55,118 bases of DNA from an uncultured Collinsella sp. (GCA_958429225.1 CAUAJB010000004.1:1-55118), one strand, 5' to 3'. Positions 26,225 to 34,789 are shown, numbered from the stretch's first letter. Notes: a model not told the origin generated them from the letters alone. Translations and numbers: made by a program.

Positions 26225-26271
26225 CCAGATAAAACCTGCCAAAATAAACCTGTCCCTTTTTGGCAGGTTTG
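26225..26271 (+). repeat. AAACCTGCCAAAA hairpin repeat, copy 1
   Basis: CCAGATAAAACCTGCCAAAA, then TAAACCTGTCCC, then TTTTTGGCAGGTTT. The stem is 13-14 bp and abuts the ribosome binding site of the next gene. Other copies are at 35652, 36962 and 37640. Confidence 0.8.
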
Positions 26272-26286
26272 CTAGAGGAGGTTGGG

Positions 26287-26883
26287 ATGGACAAGGCTAA
26301 ATTGCGGCGAGCGGTGATTGCCCGGCGCGATGCGATTGATTTGGATGTGCGGGCGGCGAAGTCTGCCGTTATCTGTGCGCGGCTTGTTGAGCGACTGGGT
26401 CGCTCGGATCCCGCGGCACCGCACACCGTTGCCGTCTATGCCGCGATGGGTTCCGAAGTCAATCCTGCCGCGTTTGCCGCGGCGGCCGCTAAACGCGACT
26501 GGCGCGTGGCCTATCCGTGCATGCTCTCGGCAGCCGAAGCCACAGCTTGTGGCCAGCGCATGTGCATACGGGCAGTTGCTGTCGACGATGCGTCCGCGGC
26601 TCCGTTTATCGCCCACCCCACGCGGGCCTTCACGGCCATGGACATCGACAGCGATCGCTTCCCTATCGTGCCTGCCGATGTTCTCGACATGATTATCGTG
26701 CCGCTCGTGGCCTTCGACCAAACCGGCGCGCGCCTGGGCTACGGCGGCGGTTGCTACGACCGCTACCTACCCACGCTTTCGGCCACATGTCAGATCATCG
26801 GCATCGCCTTTGACGAACAGCGCGTCGACCACGCTCCCACCGACGCCCACGACCTGCCGCTGCCCCACATCGTCAGCGCCTGA
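26287..26883 (+). CDS. 5-formyltetrahydrofolate cyclo-ligase
   Basis: Converts 5-formyl-THF and ATP to 5,10-methenyl-THF, recycling a storage folate. At 198 aa it has the usual length. The N-terminus MDKAKLRRAVIARRDAI is typical, and the signature LGYGGGCYDRYL near residue 160 binds nucleotide phosphate. GAGGAGG precedes the ATG at 26287. The hairpin repeat immediately upstream could form in the 5' UTR. The GAGCGTGGA repeat follows downstream. Confidence 0.93.
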   Translation: MDKAKLRRAVIARRDAIDLDVRAAKSAVICARLVERLGRSDPAAPHTVAVYAAMGSEVNPAAFAAAAAKRDWRVAYPCMLSAAEATACGQRMCIRAVAVDDASAAPFIAHPTRAFTAMDIDSDRFPIVPADVLDMIIVPLVAFDQTGARLGYGGGCYDRYLPTLSATCQIIGIAFDEQRVDHAPTDAHDLPLPHIVSA

Positions 26884-26907
26884 TCGCCGCTGTTTCGCAC
26901 CCGCAAG

Positions 26908-27025
26908 ATGAGCGTGGATAATCTCCCACTTTGGGCCCCCTTACGAGCCAAAAGTGGGAGATTATCCACGCTCATTCAACAAGCGTCCAGATTTCCACGC
27001 TCGTCCGTCTGATTTTCCACGCTCG
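26908..27025. repeat. GAGCGTGGA repeat, locus 2
   Basis: Perfect 25-nt inverted arms: 26908-26932 (ATGAGCGTGGATAATCTCCC then ACTTT) and 26951-26975, with an 18-nt loop. Two more TTTCCACGCTCGT-type copies follow at about 26992 and 27014. It sits between the cyclo-ligase 3' end and the 3' end of the AbiEi-like gene, where it could also act as a bidirectional terminator. Confidence 0.88.
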
Positions 27026-27050
27026 TGCAGCCAAACGCCTTGCAACTGCC

Positions 27051-28013
27051 TCAGCACGCACGCGGCACGCCGGCGACCTTGAGCTTGCGATCGAGCTTTG
27101 TCGGATCCCTTAGATCATCCCAGCACAAGCGCACGATCTTGCAGTTATCAAGCAGCGAAAGCCTCGACTCGCGCTGACGCTCATCGAACTGCGCCTTTGC
27201 GAGCTTGCCCTCCTCCGCCGCTTTCTCGCTTTTAACGAATCCGTCGAACTCACCGATAATCAGCTGGTCGCCCACGCGCCACAAGTAGTCGACGCGATAC
27301 GGCCGTCCCGGCTCAACCGGGTCGAACAGCTCAACTTGCAGCTCCGGCATCTGCCAGCCGCGCTCAATCATCAGGGCACGTGCCTTGGACTCGCCACCGC
27401 TTTCCGACAGGCCATCGGCACACCGCGCAACCCTGCGCGCCATCACAACACCGCGACGATTCAGGCCAAGCTTATCGACCGTCTCAACGAGATGCTCCTT
27501 CGACAAAAGTTGCTCATGGAGTGCCGAATCCGCGATGATCAGTCCCTCGACAAACGATGCATCGACCAAGCAATCCGTAATCGTTTGATCGATATCGGTT
27601 ACGGCGATATCCATCTGGGTGGCCCGTGTTTGACGAGCATAGCGATGACGAATGACCTGAGAGCCCGGCGTCGTCGATTGGGCCGGCATCGCGGCGATAT
27701 GGATGTGCGTCAAATTGGCATGCGAAACCGAAAGGCCATAGATAACAGCCGCCGTATAGGAGCAAAATGTCCAGTCGGGGTGCTTTTGCGCAAGCGCCCG
27801 CACCCGATGCAGATAACGCTGCCGAAACTTGAGCTCGGACCAGTATTCCGGACGCGCATACAGCCCCGGCATGACCGCCTCTAGACTTCCCGCCTCCGCC
27901 CGCCGCTCAATCTGCTTTGCCTCCGCCGCCGTGCGCGCGTACACGCAACTCATCTGCTGTTCGCATGCTTTAATGTGACTTGTAAGTCTTTGATTCGCCG
28001 TCATGTTTCCCAT
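27051..28013 (-). CDS. AbiEi antitoxin-like / DUF559-type endonuclease-fold protein
   Basis: 320-aa protein of a family common in actinobacteria. The N-terminal part (AEAGSLEAVMPGLYARPEYW, then the SYTAAVIYGLSVSHANLTHI stretch) resembles the AbiEi-type antitoxin domain. The C-terminal part (YRVDYLWRVGDQLIIGEFDG then FVKSEK) has the D...E-x-D/K pattern of a Vsr/DUF559 PD-(D/E)xK fold. No AbiEii toxin gene is next to it, so it is an orphan. I chose the ATG at 28013, preceded by GGGAGG; an upstream in-frame ATG lacks one. GAGCGTGGA repeats lie on both sides. Role unknown. Confidence 0.65.
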   Translation of the reverse strand: MGNMTANQRLTSHIKACEQQMSCVYARTAAEAKQIERRAEAGSLEAVMPGLYARPEYWSELKFRQRYLHRVRALAQKHPDWTFCSYTAAVIYGLSVSHANLTHIHIAAMPAQSTTPGSQVIRHRYARQTRATQMDIAVTDIDQTITDCLVDASFVEGLIIADSALHEQLLSKEHLVETVDKLGLNRRGVVMARRVARCADGLSESGGESKARALMIERGWQMPELQVELFDPVEPGRPYRVDYLWRVGDQLIIGEFDGFVKSEKAAEEGKLAKAQFDERQRESRLSLLDNCKIVRLCWDDLRDPTKLDRKLKVAGVPRAC

Positions 28014-28306
28014 GTCGCCTCCCAACTCATGGAACGGCGCAAACGTACCAGACGGTTTCATGCGAAGTCTAACCAAATGCTGTCCAGGCACTGACCAAAT
28101 GCTTGACGGTTTTGGACGTTTTAGGCTGATGGCTTATATCTGCAGGCAGAAGCCTTACCGAGAGGTCCCTGTCTCCACATTTAGATGCCTGTGTCCATCG
28201 GATTATCAGAAAGAAAAACCCGTCGAGATACGAGACTACGCCGAATGCGACTTGGCCTCTTCACGCACCGTCTCTTAGCCGAGCCATCGGCATCTACATA
28301 TAAAAA
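28014..28306. other. Gene-free upstream region
   Basis: This must hold the promoter of the AbiEi-like gene. I see no ORF with a ribosome binding site, no RNA gene and no clear repeat. CTGACCAAATGCTTGACGG near 28090 is the only A+T/G+C contrast of note. Confidence 0.35.
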
Positions 28307-28424
28307 ATGAGCGTGGATAATCTCCCGTTTTGAGTCTAGTTTCAAGCCAAAAGTGGGAGATTATCCACGCTCGATTTGTAAACGCCCGAAAATCCACGCT
28401 CGTGTGTCCGATAATCCACGCTCG
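28307..28424. repeat. GAGCGTGGA repeat, locus 3
   Basis: ATGAGCGTGGATAATCTCCC (28307) pairs with GGGAGATTATCCACGCTC (28355-28372), followed by two more copies, AATCCACGCTCGT (28391) and AATCCACGCTCGT (28412). Almost the same layout as locus 2; the two loci bracket the AbiEi-like gene. Confidence 0.88.
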
Positions 28425-28474
28425 TCATGCCACGAGCACAGCCGCAGCCACGGCTACAGCAGTACCATCACAGC

Positions 28475-29401
28475 CTAGTGCTCCTCGCCGGCGCGGGCCA
28501 GGTCGTAGGGCGTGGTCTGGTAGACGTAGTAGTTGAGCCAGTTGGTGTAGAACAGCTGAGCCTGGCTGCGCCAGACGTTACGCGGCTCGGCGGTGGGGTC
28601 GTCATTCGGGAAGTAATGCGCCGGCACCTGGGGGTTGAGTCCGCGCTTCACGTCGCGCTCGTACTCCAAGCGCAACGTGTCGGTATCGTACTCGGGATGG
28701 CCAAAGACAAAGAAGCGGCGGCTGTCGGTCGACTTGACGATGTACAAGCCCACCTCGTCGGACACGGCCACGACCTCAAGCTGCGGCTCGGCCTCCACGT
28801 CCTCGCGGCGCACATCGGTGTTGCGCGAATGCACGGCATAGAAACGGTCGTCGAAGCCGCGGACCAGCGGGCTTTGCGGCTTCACCAGATAATGCTCGAA
28901 CACACCGCTCGCCTTTGCCGGCAGGTCGTACTTCTGGATACCGTAATGATGGTACAGACCGGCCTGTGCACCCCAGCAAATGTGCAGCGTAGAGTGCACG
29001 TGCGTGGTGGACCAATCCATGATCTGGCAGAGCTCGGGCCAGTAGTCGACCTCCTCGAACGGCATCTGCTCCACCGGGGCGCCCGTGATGATCAGGCCGT
29101 CGTAGTGGATGTCGCGGATGTCGTCGAACGTGCGGTAGAACGTCTCCAAGTGGCCGGCGCTCACGTGCGTGGCCTCGTGCGTCTTGGTGCGCAGCAGGTC
29201 CACCTCCACCTGCAGCGGCGTGTTGGAGAGCTTGCGCATGATCTGCGTCTCGGTGGCAATCTTGGTGGGCATGAGGTTGAGGATGAGCACGCGCAGCGGG
29301 CGGATGTCTTGGTGCAGCGCGCGGTACTCGGTCATGACAAAGATGTTCTCGCTCTCGAGCTGCGCGGCGGCAGGGAGGGCGTCGGGGATGCGAATGGGCA
29401 T
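28475..29401 (-). CDS. metA: Homoserine O-acyltransferase (MetA family)
   Basis: First committed step of methionine synthesis from homoserine. 308 aa, full length for MetA. Key residues are visible: Cys in HICWGAQAGLYHHYG (nucleophile, near residue 142), and FFVFGHPEYDTDTL with the catalytic His and Glu. MetA proteins of gut bacteria often use acetyl-CoA instead of succinyl-CoA; I cannot settle which from this reading. AAGGAG precedes the ATG. No SAM riboswitch is seen in the 118 nt upstream that I checked. It is divergent from the dehydrogenase gene. Confidence 0.96.
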   Translation of the reverse strand: MPIRIPDALPAAAQLESENIFVMTEYRALHQDIRPLRVLILNLMPTKIATETQIMRKLSNTPLQVEVDLLRTKTHEATHVSAGHLETFYRTFDDIRDIHYDGLIITGAPVEQMPFEEVDYWPELCQIMDWSTTHVHSTLHICWGAQAGLYHHYGIQKYDLPAKASGVFEHYLVKPQSPLVRGFDDRFYAVHSRNTDVRREDVEAEPQLEVVAVSDEVGLYIVKSTDSRRFFVFGHPEYDTDTLRLEYERDVKRGLNPQVPAHYFPNDDPTAEPRNVWRSQAQLFYTNWLNYYVYQTTPYDLARAGEEH

Positions 29402-29611
29402 GGATGCTCCTTACGAGTCAGTTGCAGCTATGGTACAACGAGCGGCCCCGTCCGCGCGAGCACATCGCCCAGCGATACCGTCAGCGGCCCAAATCGCTCC
29501 AAAAGTAGAGATTAAGGCATGCCCAAAAATCTATGGCGCTTTAGCCTAGCAAAGTGGCAGCAGGACGCTACAATGGTTCGACGCAAAAAACTCGGCCGAA
29601 AGGATACATAT

Positions 29612-30589
29612 ATGTACCAAACGCGTAAGATCGGTGTGGTCGGCCAGGGCCACGTAGGAGCACATGTTGCCAACAGTCTGCTCATGCAGGGCATTGCCGA
29701 TGAGCTGTACCTGTGCGATATCAACGAGGCCAAGGTGACGTCCGAGGTCCAGGACCTGCGCGACTCCCTTTCGTTTGTCCCGTACAACACCAAGATCGTC
29801 AACTGCTACGACCACTACGAGGAGCTTGCTTGCTGCGACGTCATCGTCAACGCCGCCGGCAAGGTCGCGCTGGCCGCCGGCAACCGCGACGGCGAGCTGT
29901 TCTTTACCACCGACGCCGCCCGCACCTTTGCCAAGCGCATCGTCGACGCCGGCTTTGACGGCATCTTCGTGAGCATCTCCAACCCCTGCGACGTCGTGTG
30001 CACCGAGCTGTGGCACCTGACCGGCTACGATCCCAAGAAGATCATCGGCTCGGGCTGCGGCCTGGACTCCGCCCGCCTGCGCACCGAGATCTCCAAGAAG
30101 GTCGGCGTGAGCCCCAAGTCCATCGACGCCTACATGATCGGCGAGCACGGCTTTAGCCAGCTTGCCGCCTTTAAGGCCGCAACCATCGCCGGCAAGAGCC
30201 TCAACGAACTTCAGGCCGAGAACCCTGACAAGTACGCCTTCGACCACATGGAGGTCGAGGAGCTTGCACGCAAGGGCGGCTACGTAACCTACCAGGGCAA
30301 GCAGTGCACCGAGTACGCCGTCGCCAACTCCGCCGCGCGCGTCTGCGCTGCCGTGCTGCACAACGAGCACGCCGTGCTTTCGGCCTCTACGCTTATGACC
30401 GGCCAGTATGGCGAGGAGGGCATCTTCACCTCCCTGCCGTGCGTGATCGGTGCCGAGGGCGTCGAGGAGGTCTACACGCTCGACCTGTCCGAGTACGAGC
30501 TCGAGGGCTTCCACAAGAGCTGCCAGCACATCCGCGACAACATCGCCCAGCTCGACTGGTGGGATACCGAGGCCTACGACGCCAAGTAA
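29612..30589 (+). CDS. L-lactate dehydrogenase family (L-2-hydroxyacid dehydrogenase)
   Basis: 325-aa NAD-dependent enzyme of the LDH/MDH family. It has the Rossmann loop VVGQGHVGAHVAN, Asp37 for NAD binding, LDSARLR with the substrate Arg (about residue 155-157), and catalytic His179 in GEHG. The substrate loop reads AAGKVALAAGNRDGELFF, not the AGANQKPGETR of standard LDH. This resembles L-2-hydroxyisocaproate dehydrogenase and suggests a bulkier 2-oxoacid substrate. The start is ATG 29612 after GAAAGGA; the in-frame ATG at 29519 is rejected. Family certain, substrate open. Confidence 0.9.
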   Translation: MYQTRKIGVVGQGHVGAHVANSLLMQGIADELYLCDINEAKVTSEVQDLRDSLSFVPYNTKIVNCYDHYEELACCDVIVNAAGKVALAAGNRDGELFFTTDAARTFAKRIVDAGFDGIFVSISNPCDVVCTELWHLTGYDPKKIIGSGCGLDSARLRTEISKKVGVSPKSIDAYMIGEHGFSQLAAFKAATIAGKSLNELQAENPDKYAFDHMEVEELARKGGYVTYQGKQCTEYAVANSAARVCAAVLHNEHAVLSASTLMTGQYGEEGIFTSLPCVIGAEGVEEVYTLDLSEYELEGFHKSCQHIRDNIAQLDWWDTEAYDAK

Positions 30590-30631
30590 GCCGCTGGCTG
30601 CCGCAACCTTGCGAATCTATGCGCGATACTA

Positions 30632-30676
30632 AGCGGGCCGCGCCGGAAACCCACCGGCGCGGCCCGCTTTTTACGC
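30632..30676. terminator. Bidirectional terminator
   Basis: AGCGGGCCGCGCCGG and CCGGCGCGGCCCGCT form a 15-bp stem with an AAACCCA loop, followed by TTTT, between convergent genes. Confidence 0.9.
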
Positions 30677-30720
30677 ACGCTGTTCGCTTGCGAATCGAAG
30701 GTGAATGCTTTTCCCGTTAC

Positions 30721-31689
30721 CTAGTACTGCTCGATGCCCATGTAGCGACGAATCTCAGGGCTGTGGTCGAACACCTTTCCGCGGGCGGCGCGCAGCTCGC
30801 AGCTCATGTTGTAGAAGAATATCGGCTCCAGGTACGAACGCACGCTGGCGGGCACCTCGCCCACGCCGTACTCGAGTGCATCGAGCACCATAACCGTATC
30901 GGTGTGCGTGTTGAGGAACGCCAGCGCGCGCTCCTCCATGGGGCGGCACTCGCCCGATCCGAGCTGCACAAAGTAGAACACGCCGGGCTCGGTAGCCTCG
31001 AAAGGACCGTGGAAATACTCGCCGGAGTGGATGTAGCAGCAGTGCTGCCACTGCATCTCCATGAGCGAACAGATGGCCATGGCGTAGGTCTGGCTAAAGT
31101 TGGGGCCGGAACCCAGGATATAGAAGAACTTATGCTGCTGGCAGAGCTCGGCAAAGCGATCGCCCAGCTCGGCGTTGACCTTCTCACGGGCGGCGGGCAG
31201 CAGCGCATCCATCTGCTTAAGGCCCTCGTACATGTCAGCGAGTGCCTCGTAGCCTTCCTGCTGGTCGAGCAGCTCGGCGGCGATCAGAGCGCCGATGCCC
31301 TGCGGCACCTCGACCTGTGACACGCCCTCGCCCCACGGATAGACCCAGGTGGTCCACTTGCCGTTATCGATCTTGGAGCCCTCGCAGTCGGTGAGGGCAA
31401 CGACCTCGGCGCCGGCAGCCAGCGCCATCTCGCAGCCGTCGACGACCTCCTGCGTGTTGCCGCTGTGGCTGCAGGCAATAACGAGCGACTTCTCGCCAAG
31501 GCTCTTGGGGGCCATCAGGCAAAACTCGCGTGCAGTGTAGACCGTCGAGGTAAACGTGGTGGCCTCGCGCTTGAGCAGCTCGTTGGCCGGCATCAGGTCG
31601 ATCATCGAACCGCCGCAAGCGATCCAAAAGACGTTCTCAATCTTGCCCTTGCGCTCGATGATTTCCTGAACCAGATCATGTGCGTTCAT
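30721..31689 (-). CDS. SIS-domain sugar-phosphate deglycase/isomerase, FrlB-like (SIS-A)
   Basis: 322-aa protein with two SIS domains (no glutaminase part). N-terminal SIS: FWIACGGSMIDLMPANELLK and SLVIACSHSGNTQEVVDGCE. C-terminal SIS: SGEYFHGPFEATEPGVFYFV, with the Glu-His pair typical of FrlB-type fructosamine-6-phosphate deglycases, and it ends SPEIRRYMGIEQY, much as FrlB ends. It probably hydrolyses or isomerises a 6-phosphorylated amino sugar or Amadori compound. AAGGAGG precedes the ATG. It follows its GntR regulator, but with a 144-nt gap carrying operator-like repeats. No transport genes are adjacent. Confidence 0.85.
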   Translation of the reverse strand: MNAHDLVQEIIERKGKIENVFWIACGGSMIDLMPANELLKREATTFTSTVYTAREFCLMAPKSLGEKSLVIACSHSGNTQEVVDGCEMALAAGAEVVALTDCEGSKIDNGKWTTWVYPWGEGVSQVEVPQGIGALIAAELLDQQEGYEALADMYEGLKQMDALLPAAREKVNAELGDRFAELCQQHKFFYILGSGPNFSQTYAMAICSLMEMQWQHCCYIHSGEYFHGPFEATEPGVFYFVQLGSGECRPMEERALAFLNTHTDTVMVLDALEYGVGEVPASVRSYLEPIFFYNMSCELRAARGKVFDHSPEIRRYMGIEQY

Positions 31690-31745
31690 CTTGGTTTTCC
31701 TCCTTGTGTGGCGGTTTTGAACGACGACAGCTCGTACCTGCGGTC

Positions 31746-31824
31746 GTTCTATGTTGTCCTATTTATAGCACGCACGACGACGCTCGTGAAGTCATTTCAC
31801 CAAACTTGTTCTATATTGTTCTAT
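31746..31824 (-). promoter_or_regulatory. Promoter with paired GTTCTAT operators for SIS-A
   Basis: GTTCTATATTGTTCTAT at 31808-31824 and GTTCTATGTTGTCCTAT at 31746-31762 each hold two direct heptamers 10 bp apart. Their centres are 62 bp apart, about six helical turns. A perfect GTGAA...TTCAC dyad lies between. On the minus strand TATAAA near 31766 is a possible -10. Probable binding sites of the adjacent GntR protein. Confidence 0.65.
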
Positions 31825-31833
31825 CTATGGACG

Positions 31834-32589
31834 TTAGATGTCGAACACGTAGCGCGAGCCCACGATCTTTTGGCGTCCGAGCAGCAAGGGCCGCTCGTCC
31901 GCATCGGTAAAGTACGCCTCCATATAGAAGAGCGGCTCGCCGACCGGCACCTCCAACAGCGGGGCCGCCTGAGCATCGGCAAGCGCAATCTCCACGGTGC
32001 AAGGGTCGGACTTGAGCGGCGCGCGGCCCGAATGCTCGGCAACGAGCGCAAAGATCGAGTTATCGGTGAGGTCCTTATCGGCAAGTGTCTGCAGATAGGG
32101 ATGGTCAGCCAGCACAAAGGCGTTGTTCTCGAGCATGACGGGGATGCCGTCGGCCGTGCGCACGCGCTCGACCACGATAAGCTCGCAGCCGGGCTCTACG
32201 CCAAAGAACGCCGCGTCCTCGCGCGTCGCCGCGACCACCGTGCGCGACACCAGGCGCGCACCCGGCACCATGTCGTTGGCAGCACAACCCTCGGAAAAGC
32301 TCTGGACGTCACCCTTCTGGCGAATCTTGCGCTTGAGCTTGGGAGCGCACACGAACGTGCCCCTCCCCTGCTGGCGGTTGAGATACCCCGCGCGCGACAG
32401 CTCCTCGATGGCGCGGCGCACGGTGATGCGTCCCACGCCGTAGTACTTCGCGAGCTCCATCTCGGAAGGAATGCGCGAGCCGGATGCGTACACGCCACGC
32501 GCGATCTCGCCCTTTAGGTCGTCCATAACCTGCTGGTACAGCGGCACAGCGGACACCTCAGTGCGCTCGGTTTTATCATCGGATGCCAT
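31834..32589 (-). CDS. GntR family transcriptional regulator with UTRA domain
   Basis: 251 aa. The N-terminal winged helix is textbook GntR/HutC (VPLYQQVMDDLKGEIARGVY; IPSEMELAKYYGVGRITVRR; GRGTFV). The C-terminal UTRA ligand domain covers about residues 95-245 (LIVVERVRTADGIPVMLENN). UTRA domains usually sense phosphorylated sugars or amino sugars. It starts almost directly after the recQ stop, and SIS-A lies downstream behind paired operator-like repeats, so it likely represses SIS-A. Close paralogue of 34841-35560. Confidence 0.93.
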   Translation of the reverse strand: MASDDKTERTEVSAVPLYQQVMDDLKGEIARGVYASGSRIPSEMELAKYYGVGRITVRRAIEELSRAGYLNRQQGRGTFVCAPKLKRKIRQKGDVQSFSEGCAANDMVPGARLVSRTVVAATREDAAFFGVEPGCELIVVERVRTADGIPVMLENNAFVLADHPYLQTLADKDLTDNSIFALVAEHSGRAPLKSDPCTVEIALADAQAAPLLEVPVGEPLFYMEAYFTDADERPLLLGRQKIVGSRYVFDI

Positions 32590-32591
32590 CG

Positions 32592-34574
32592 TTATGCTCC
32601 ATTCCGTGCATGCTCGGACTCAAACTCTTCAATCGCCGCCATAAACTGCTCGCCAAAGGCGTCGGCCTTTTTCTCGCCGATGCCGTTGACCTGGATAAGC
32701 TCGTCGCGCGTCTGTGGGCGTAGGCGGCACAGGCCGCGCAGGGCCTTGTCGGAAAAGACCATGTACGGCGCCATCTCCAGCTCCGTCGAGATCTCCTTGC
32801 GGAGGGCACGCAGGCGCTCGAACAGCTCGACATCGTCGCCAACACGCGGGCGCTGATCCAGCTCGGCCTCCTCGCGCAGCAGATCGACGGCGCGGCGGGC
32901 GCGGGCCGAGGCCTTGCGCTTGGACGCACGACGCTTAACGGTAAAGGCGAACGCCTCATCCTCGACCTCGACGGCACGCGGACCCAGCCCCACGACCGGG
33001 TACTGCCCCTGCGAGGTGGCCAGATAACCGCGGCCGCACAGCTGGCCGATGATGTCCTTGATGCGCCCGACCGATTCGCTCGACAGCTCGCCGTAGCCGC
33101 GGTCCTCGTCCAGATGCATCTGGCGAATGCGCTCGGTGTTGCCGCCGTGGAGCACGTCGGCGATCAGCGACTTGCCAAAGCGCATGGGTCGCGCGGCCAC
33201 GTAGCGCACGGCGGCGCGGGCCATATCGGTGACGTCCTCGACCTCGAACTGCGTGAGGCAGTTGCTGCAGTTGCCGCAGCCCTCGGCGTCATCCGTGGCG
33301 GTGGCGCCCGCACCAGCCGCAGCAGCATGCTCGGCCGCGGCCTCGTCGCCAAAGTAGCGCAGCATGTATTCGCGCAGGCAGCCGGTAGTATTGCAGTAGC
33401 CCTCCATCTGGCTGAGCAGGCGGTAGCGGTTCTGGAGCGCCCATGCGCGCTGCTCGTCGTCGAGCGCCTCATCGGCGGCATCGCCGCGGTCGATTAAAAA
33501 GCGGCGCATGCGAAAATCGTTGCCATTCCACAGCAAATGGCAGCTGGCCGGGTCGCCATCGCGACCGGCGCGACCTGCCTCTTGGTAGTAGGCCTCGATG
33601 CTCTCGGGCACGTTGTTATGAATCACGTAGCGCACGTTGGGCTTGTCGATACCCATGCCAAAGGCATTGGTGGCAACCATCACCTGAATGTCGTCGTCGA
33701 TAAAGGCGCGCTGGCTTTGACGACGGGCGTCGTTGCCCATGCCGGCATGGTAGCGGCCAACGCGAATGCCGTTGGGGCCCAGCGCCTCGGCAAGCTCGCC
33801 TGCCAGCGCATCGACCGTCTTGCGGGTCGAGCAATACACGATGCCGCTCTCGCCCGAATGCGCGATCACATAGTCGCGCACCCACGCGGCCTTGGCCTTG
33901 TCGCCCATCTCCTCGCAGCCAAAGTAGAGGTTCTTGCGATCGAAGCCCGTCACCACCGTCGCGGGGTTTTGCAGGCCGAGCATCTGCTGAATGTCCGCGC
34001 GCACACGCTCGGTCGCCGTAGCGGTAAAGGCTGCCACGATAGGGCGCTGCGGCAGGGAATCGATGAACTCGCGAATCTGCAGGTAGGCGGGGCGGAAATC
34101 CTGGCCCCATTGGCTCACGCAGTGGGCCTCGTCAATGGCCACGAGCGGCACGCCGATGCCGCCTTCGGCCGCAGCTTCCTGCGCAAAGGCCAAAAAACGC
34201 GGCTCAAGCAAGCGCTCGGGCGCCACGTACATAAGCTGATAGCGGCCCTCGCGCGCCCGCTTGAGCACGGTGTTTTGCTGGGCCGGAGTAAGGCTGGAGT
34301 TGAGATAGCTGGGTCGCGCACCTGCCGCGAGCAACGCACGGGTCTGGTCCTCCATAAGCGACAGCAGCGGACTCACCACAAAGGTGATGCCGGGCAGCAT
34401 GAGCGCGGGCACCTGGTAGCAAATGGACTTGCCGGCGCCCGTGGGCATAACACCCAACGCATCGCGACCGGCAAGGATCGCATCGACCATGCGGTCCTGT
34501 CCCGGGCGAAACGAGGTGTAGCCAAAATAGGCGCCGAGCGTGTCGAGCGCCATCTGCTGCATGCTATCGGTCAT
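32592..34574 (-). CDS. recQ: ATP-dependent DNA helicase RecQ
   Basis: 3'-5' DNA helicase used in recombination and fork repair. 660 aa with the normal order. Walker A is PTGAGKS (Lys49), motif II is DEAHCVSQWG near residue 147, and motif VI is QEAGRAGRDG. A zinc cluster with GCGNCSNC follows near residue 440, then the RQC winged helix, and the C-terminal HRDC domain (about residues 580-655, KALRGLCRLRPQTRDELIQV). TAGGAAACC precedes the ATG. The regulator gene follows at 2 nt, so they may be co-transcribed. Confidence 0.97.
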   Translation of the reverse strand: MTDSMQQMALDTLGAYFGYTSFRPGQDRMVDAILAGRDALGVMPTGAGKSICYQVPALMLPGITFVVSPLLSLMEDQTRALLAAGARPSYLNSSLTPAQQNTVLKRAREGRYQLMYVAPERLLEPRFLAFAQEAAAEGGIGVPLVAIDEAHCVSQWGQDFRPAYLQIREFIDSLPQRPIVAAFTATATERVRADIQQMLGLQNPATVVTGFDRKNLYFGCEEMGDKAKAAWVRDYVIAHSGESGIVYCSTRKTVDALAGELAEALGPNGIRVGRYHAGMGNDARRQSQRAFIDDDIQVMVATNAFGMGIDKPNVRYVIHNNVPESIEAYYQEAGRAGRDGDPASCHLLWNGNDFRMRRFLIDRGDAADEALDDEQRAWALQNRYRLLSQMEGYCNTTGCLREYMLRYFGDEAAAEHAAAAGAGATATDDAEGCGNCSNCLTQFEVEDVTDMARAAVRYVAARPMRFGKSLIADVLHGGNTERIRQMHLDEDRGYGELSSESVGRIKDIIGQLCGRGYLATSQGQYPVVGLGPRAVEVEDEAFAFTVKRRASKRKASARARRAVDLLREEAELDQRPRVGDDVELFERLRALRKEISTELEMAPYMVFSDKALRGLCRLRPQTRDELIQVNGIGEKKADAFGEQFMAAIEEFESEHARNGA

Positions 34575-34671
34575 GGTTTCCTAACGTCCAAGTCATCTGC
34601 CGCCGATTATACGCCGCCACGCGGACCGGTGCCGCGCGGCTGCCGGCCACGGGCGATGCAATCCAAGGCGA

Positions 34672-34769
34672 ACGAGCGTGGATTTTTGGACACTTTCTGG
34701 ATGAGCGTGGATAATCTCCCACTTTGAGCCCGTCACCAAACCAAAAACGGGAGATTATCCACGCTCATT
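34672..34769. repeat. GAGCGTGGA repeat, locus 4
   Basis: ACGAGCGTGGATTTTTGGAC at 34672, then ATGAGCGTGGATAATCTCCC (34701) pairing with GGGAGATTATCCACGCTCAT (34749-34768). Here the extra copy is on the left instead of the right, so the element is in reverse orientation compared with loci 2 and 3. It lies upstream of recQ. Confidence 0.85.
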
Positions 34770-34789
34770 CTGCAGATTGCCGCTCTGGC

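Noticed and set aside
22637..28424. CRISPR array
   Set aside because: Repeats are few, change orientation within a locus and have no uniform spacers; no cas genes are present.
29402..29520. SAM or other riboswitch upstream of metA
   Set aside because: No conserved SAM-riboswitch core or terminator was found in the short leader.
33537..34727. Long open frame opposite recQ (and similar long frames opposite pheT, glmM, M16C and mfd)
   Set aside because: These are antisense shadows of real genes in high-G+C DNA: no domain, no ribosome binding site, composition explained by the opposite strand.
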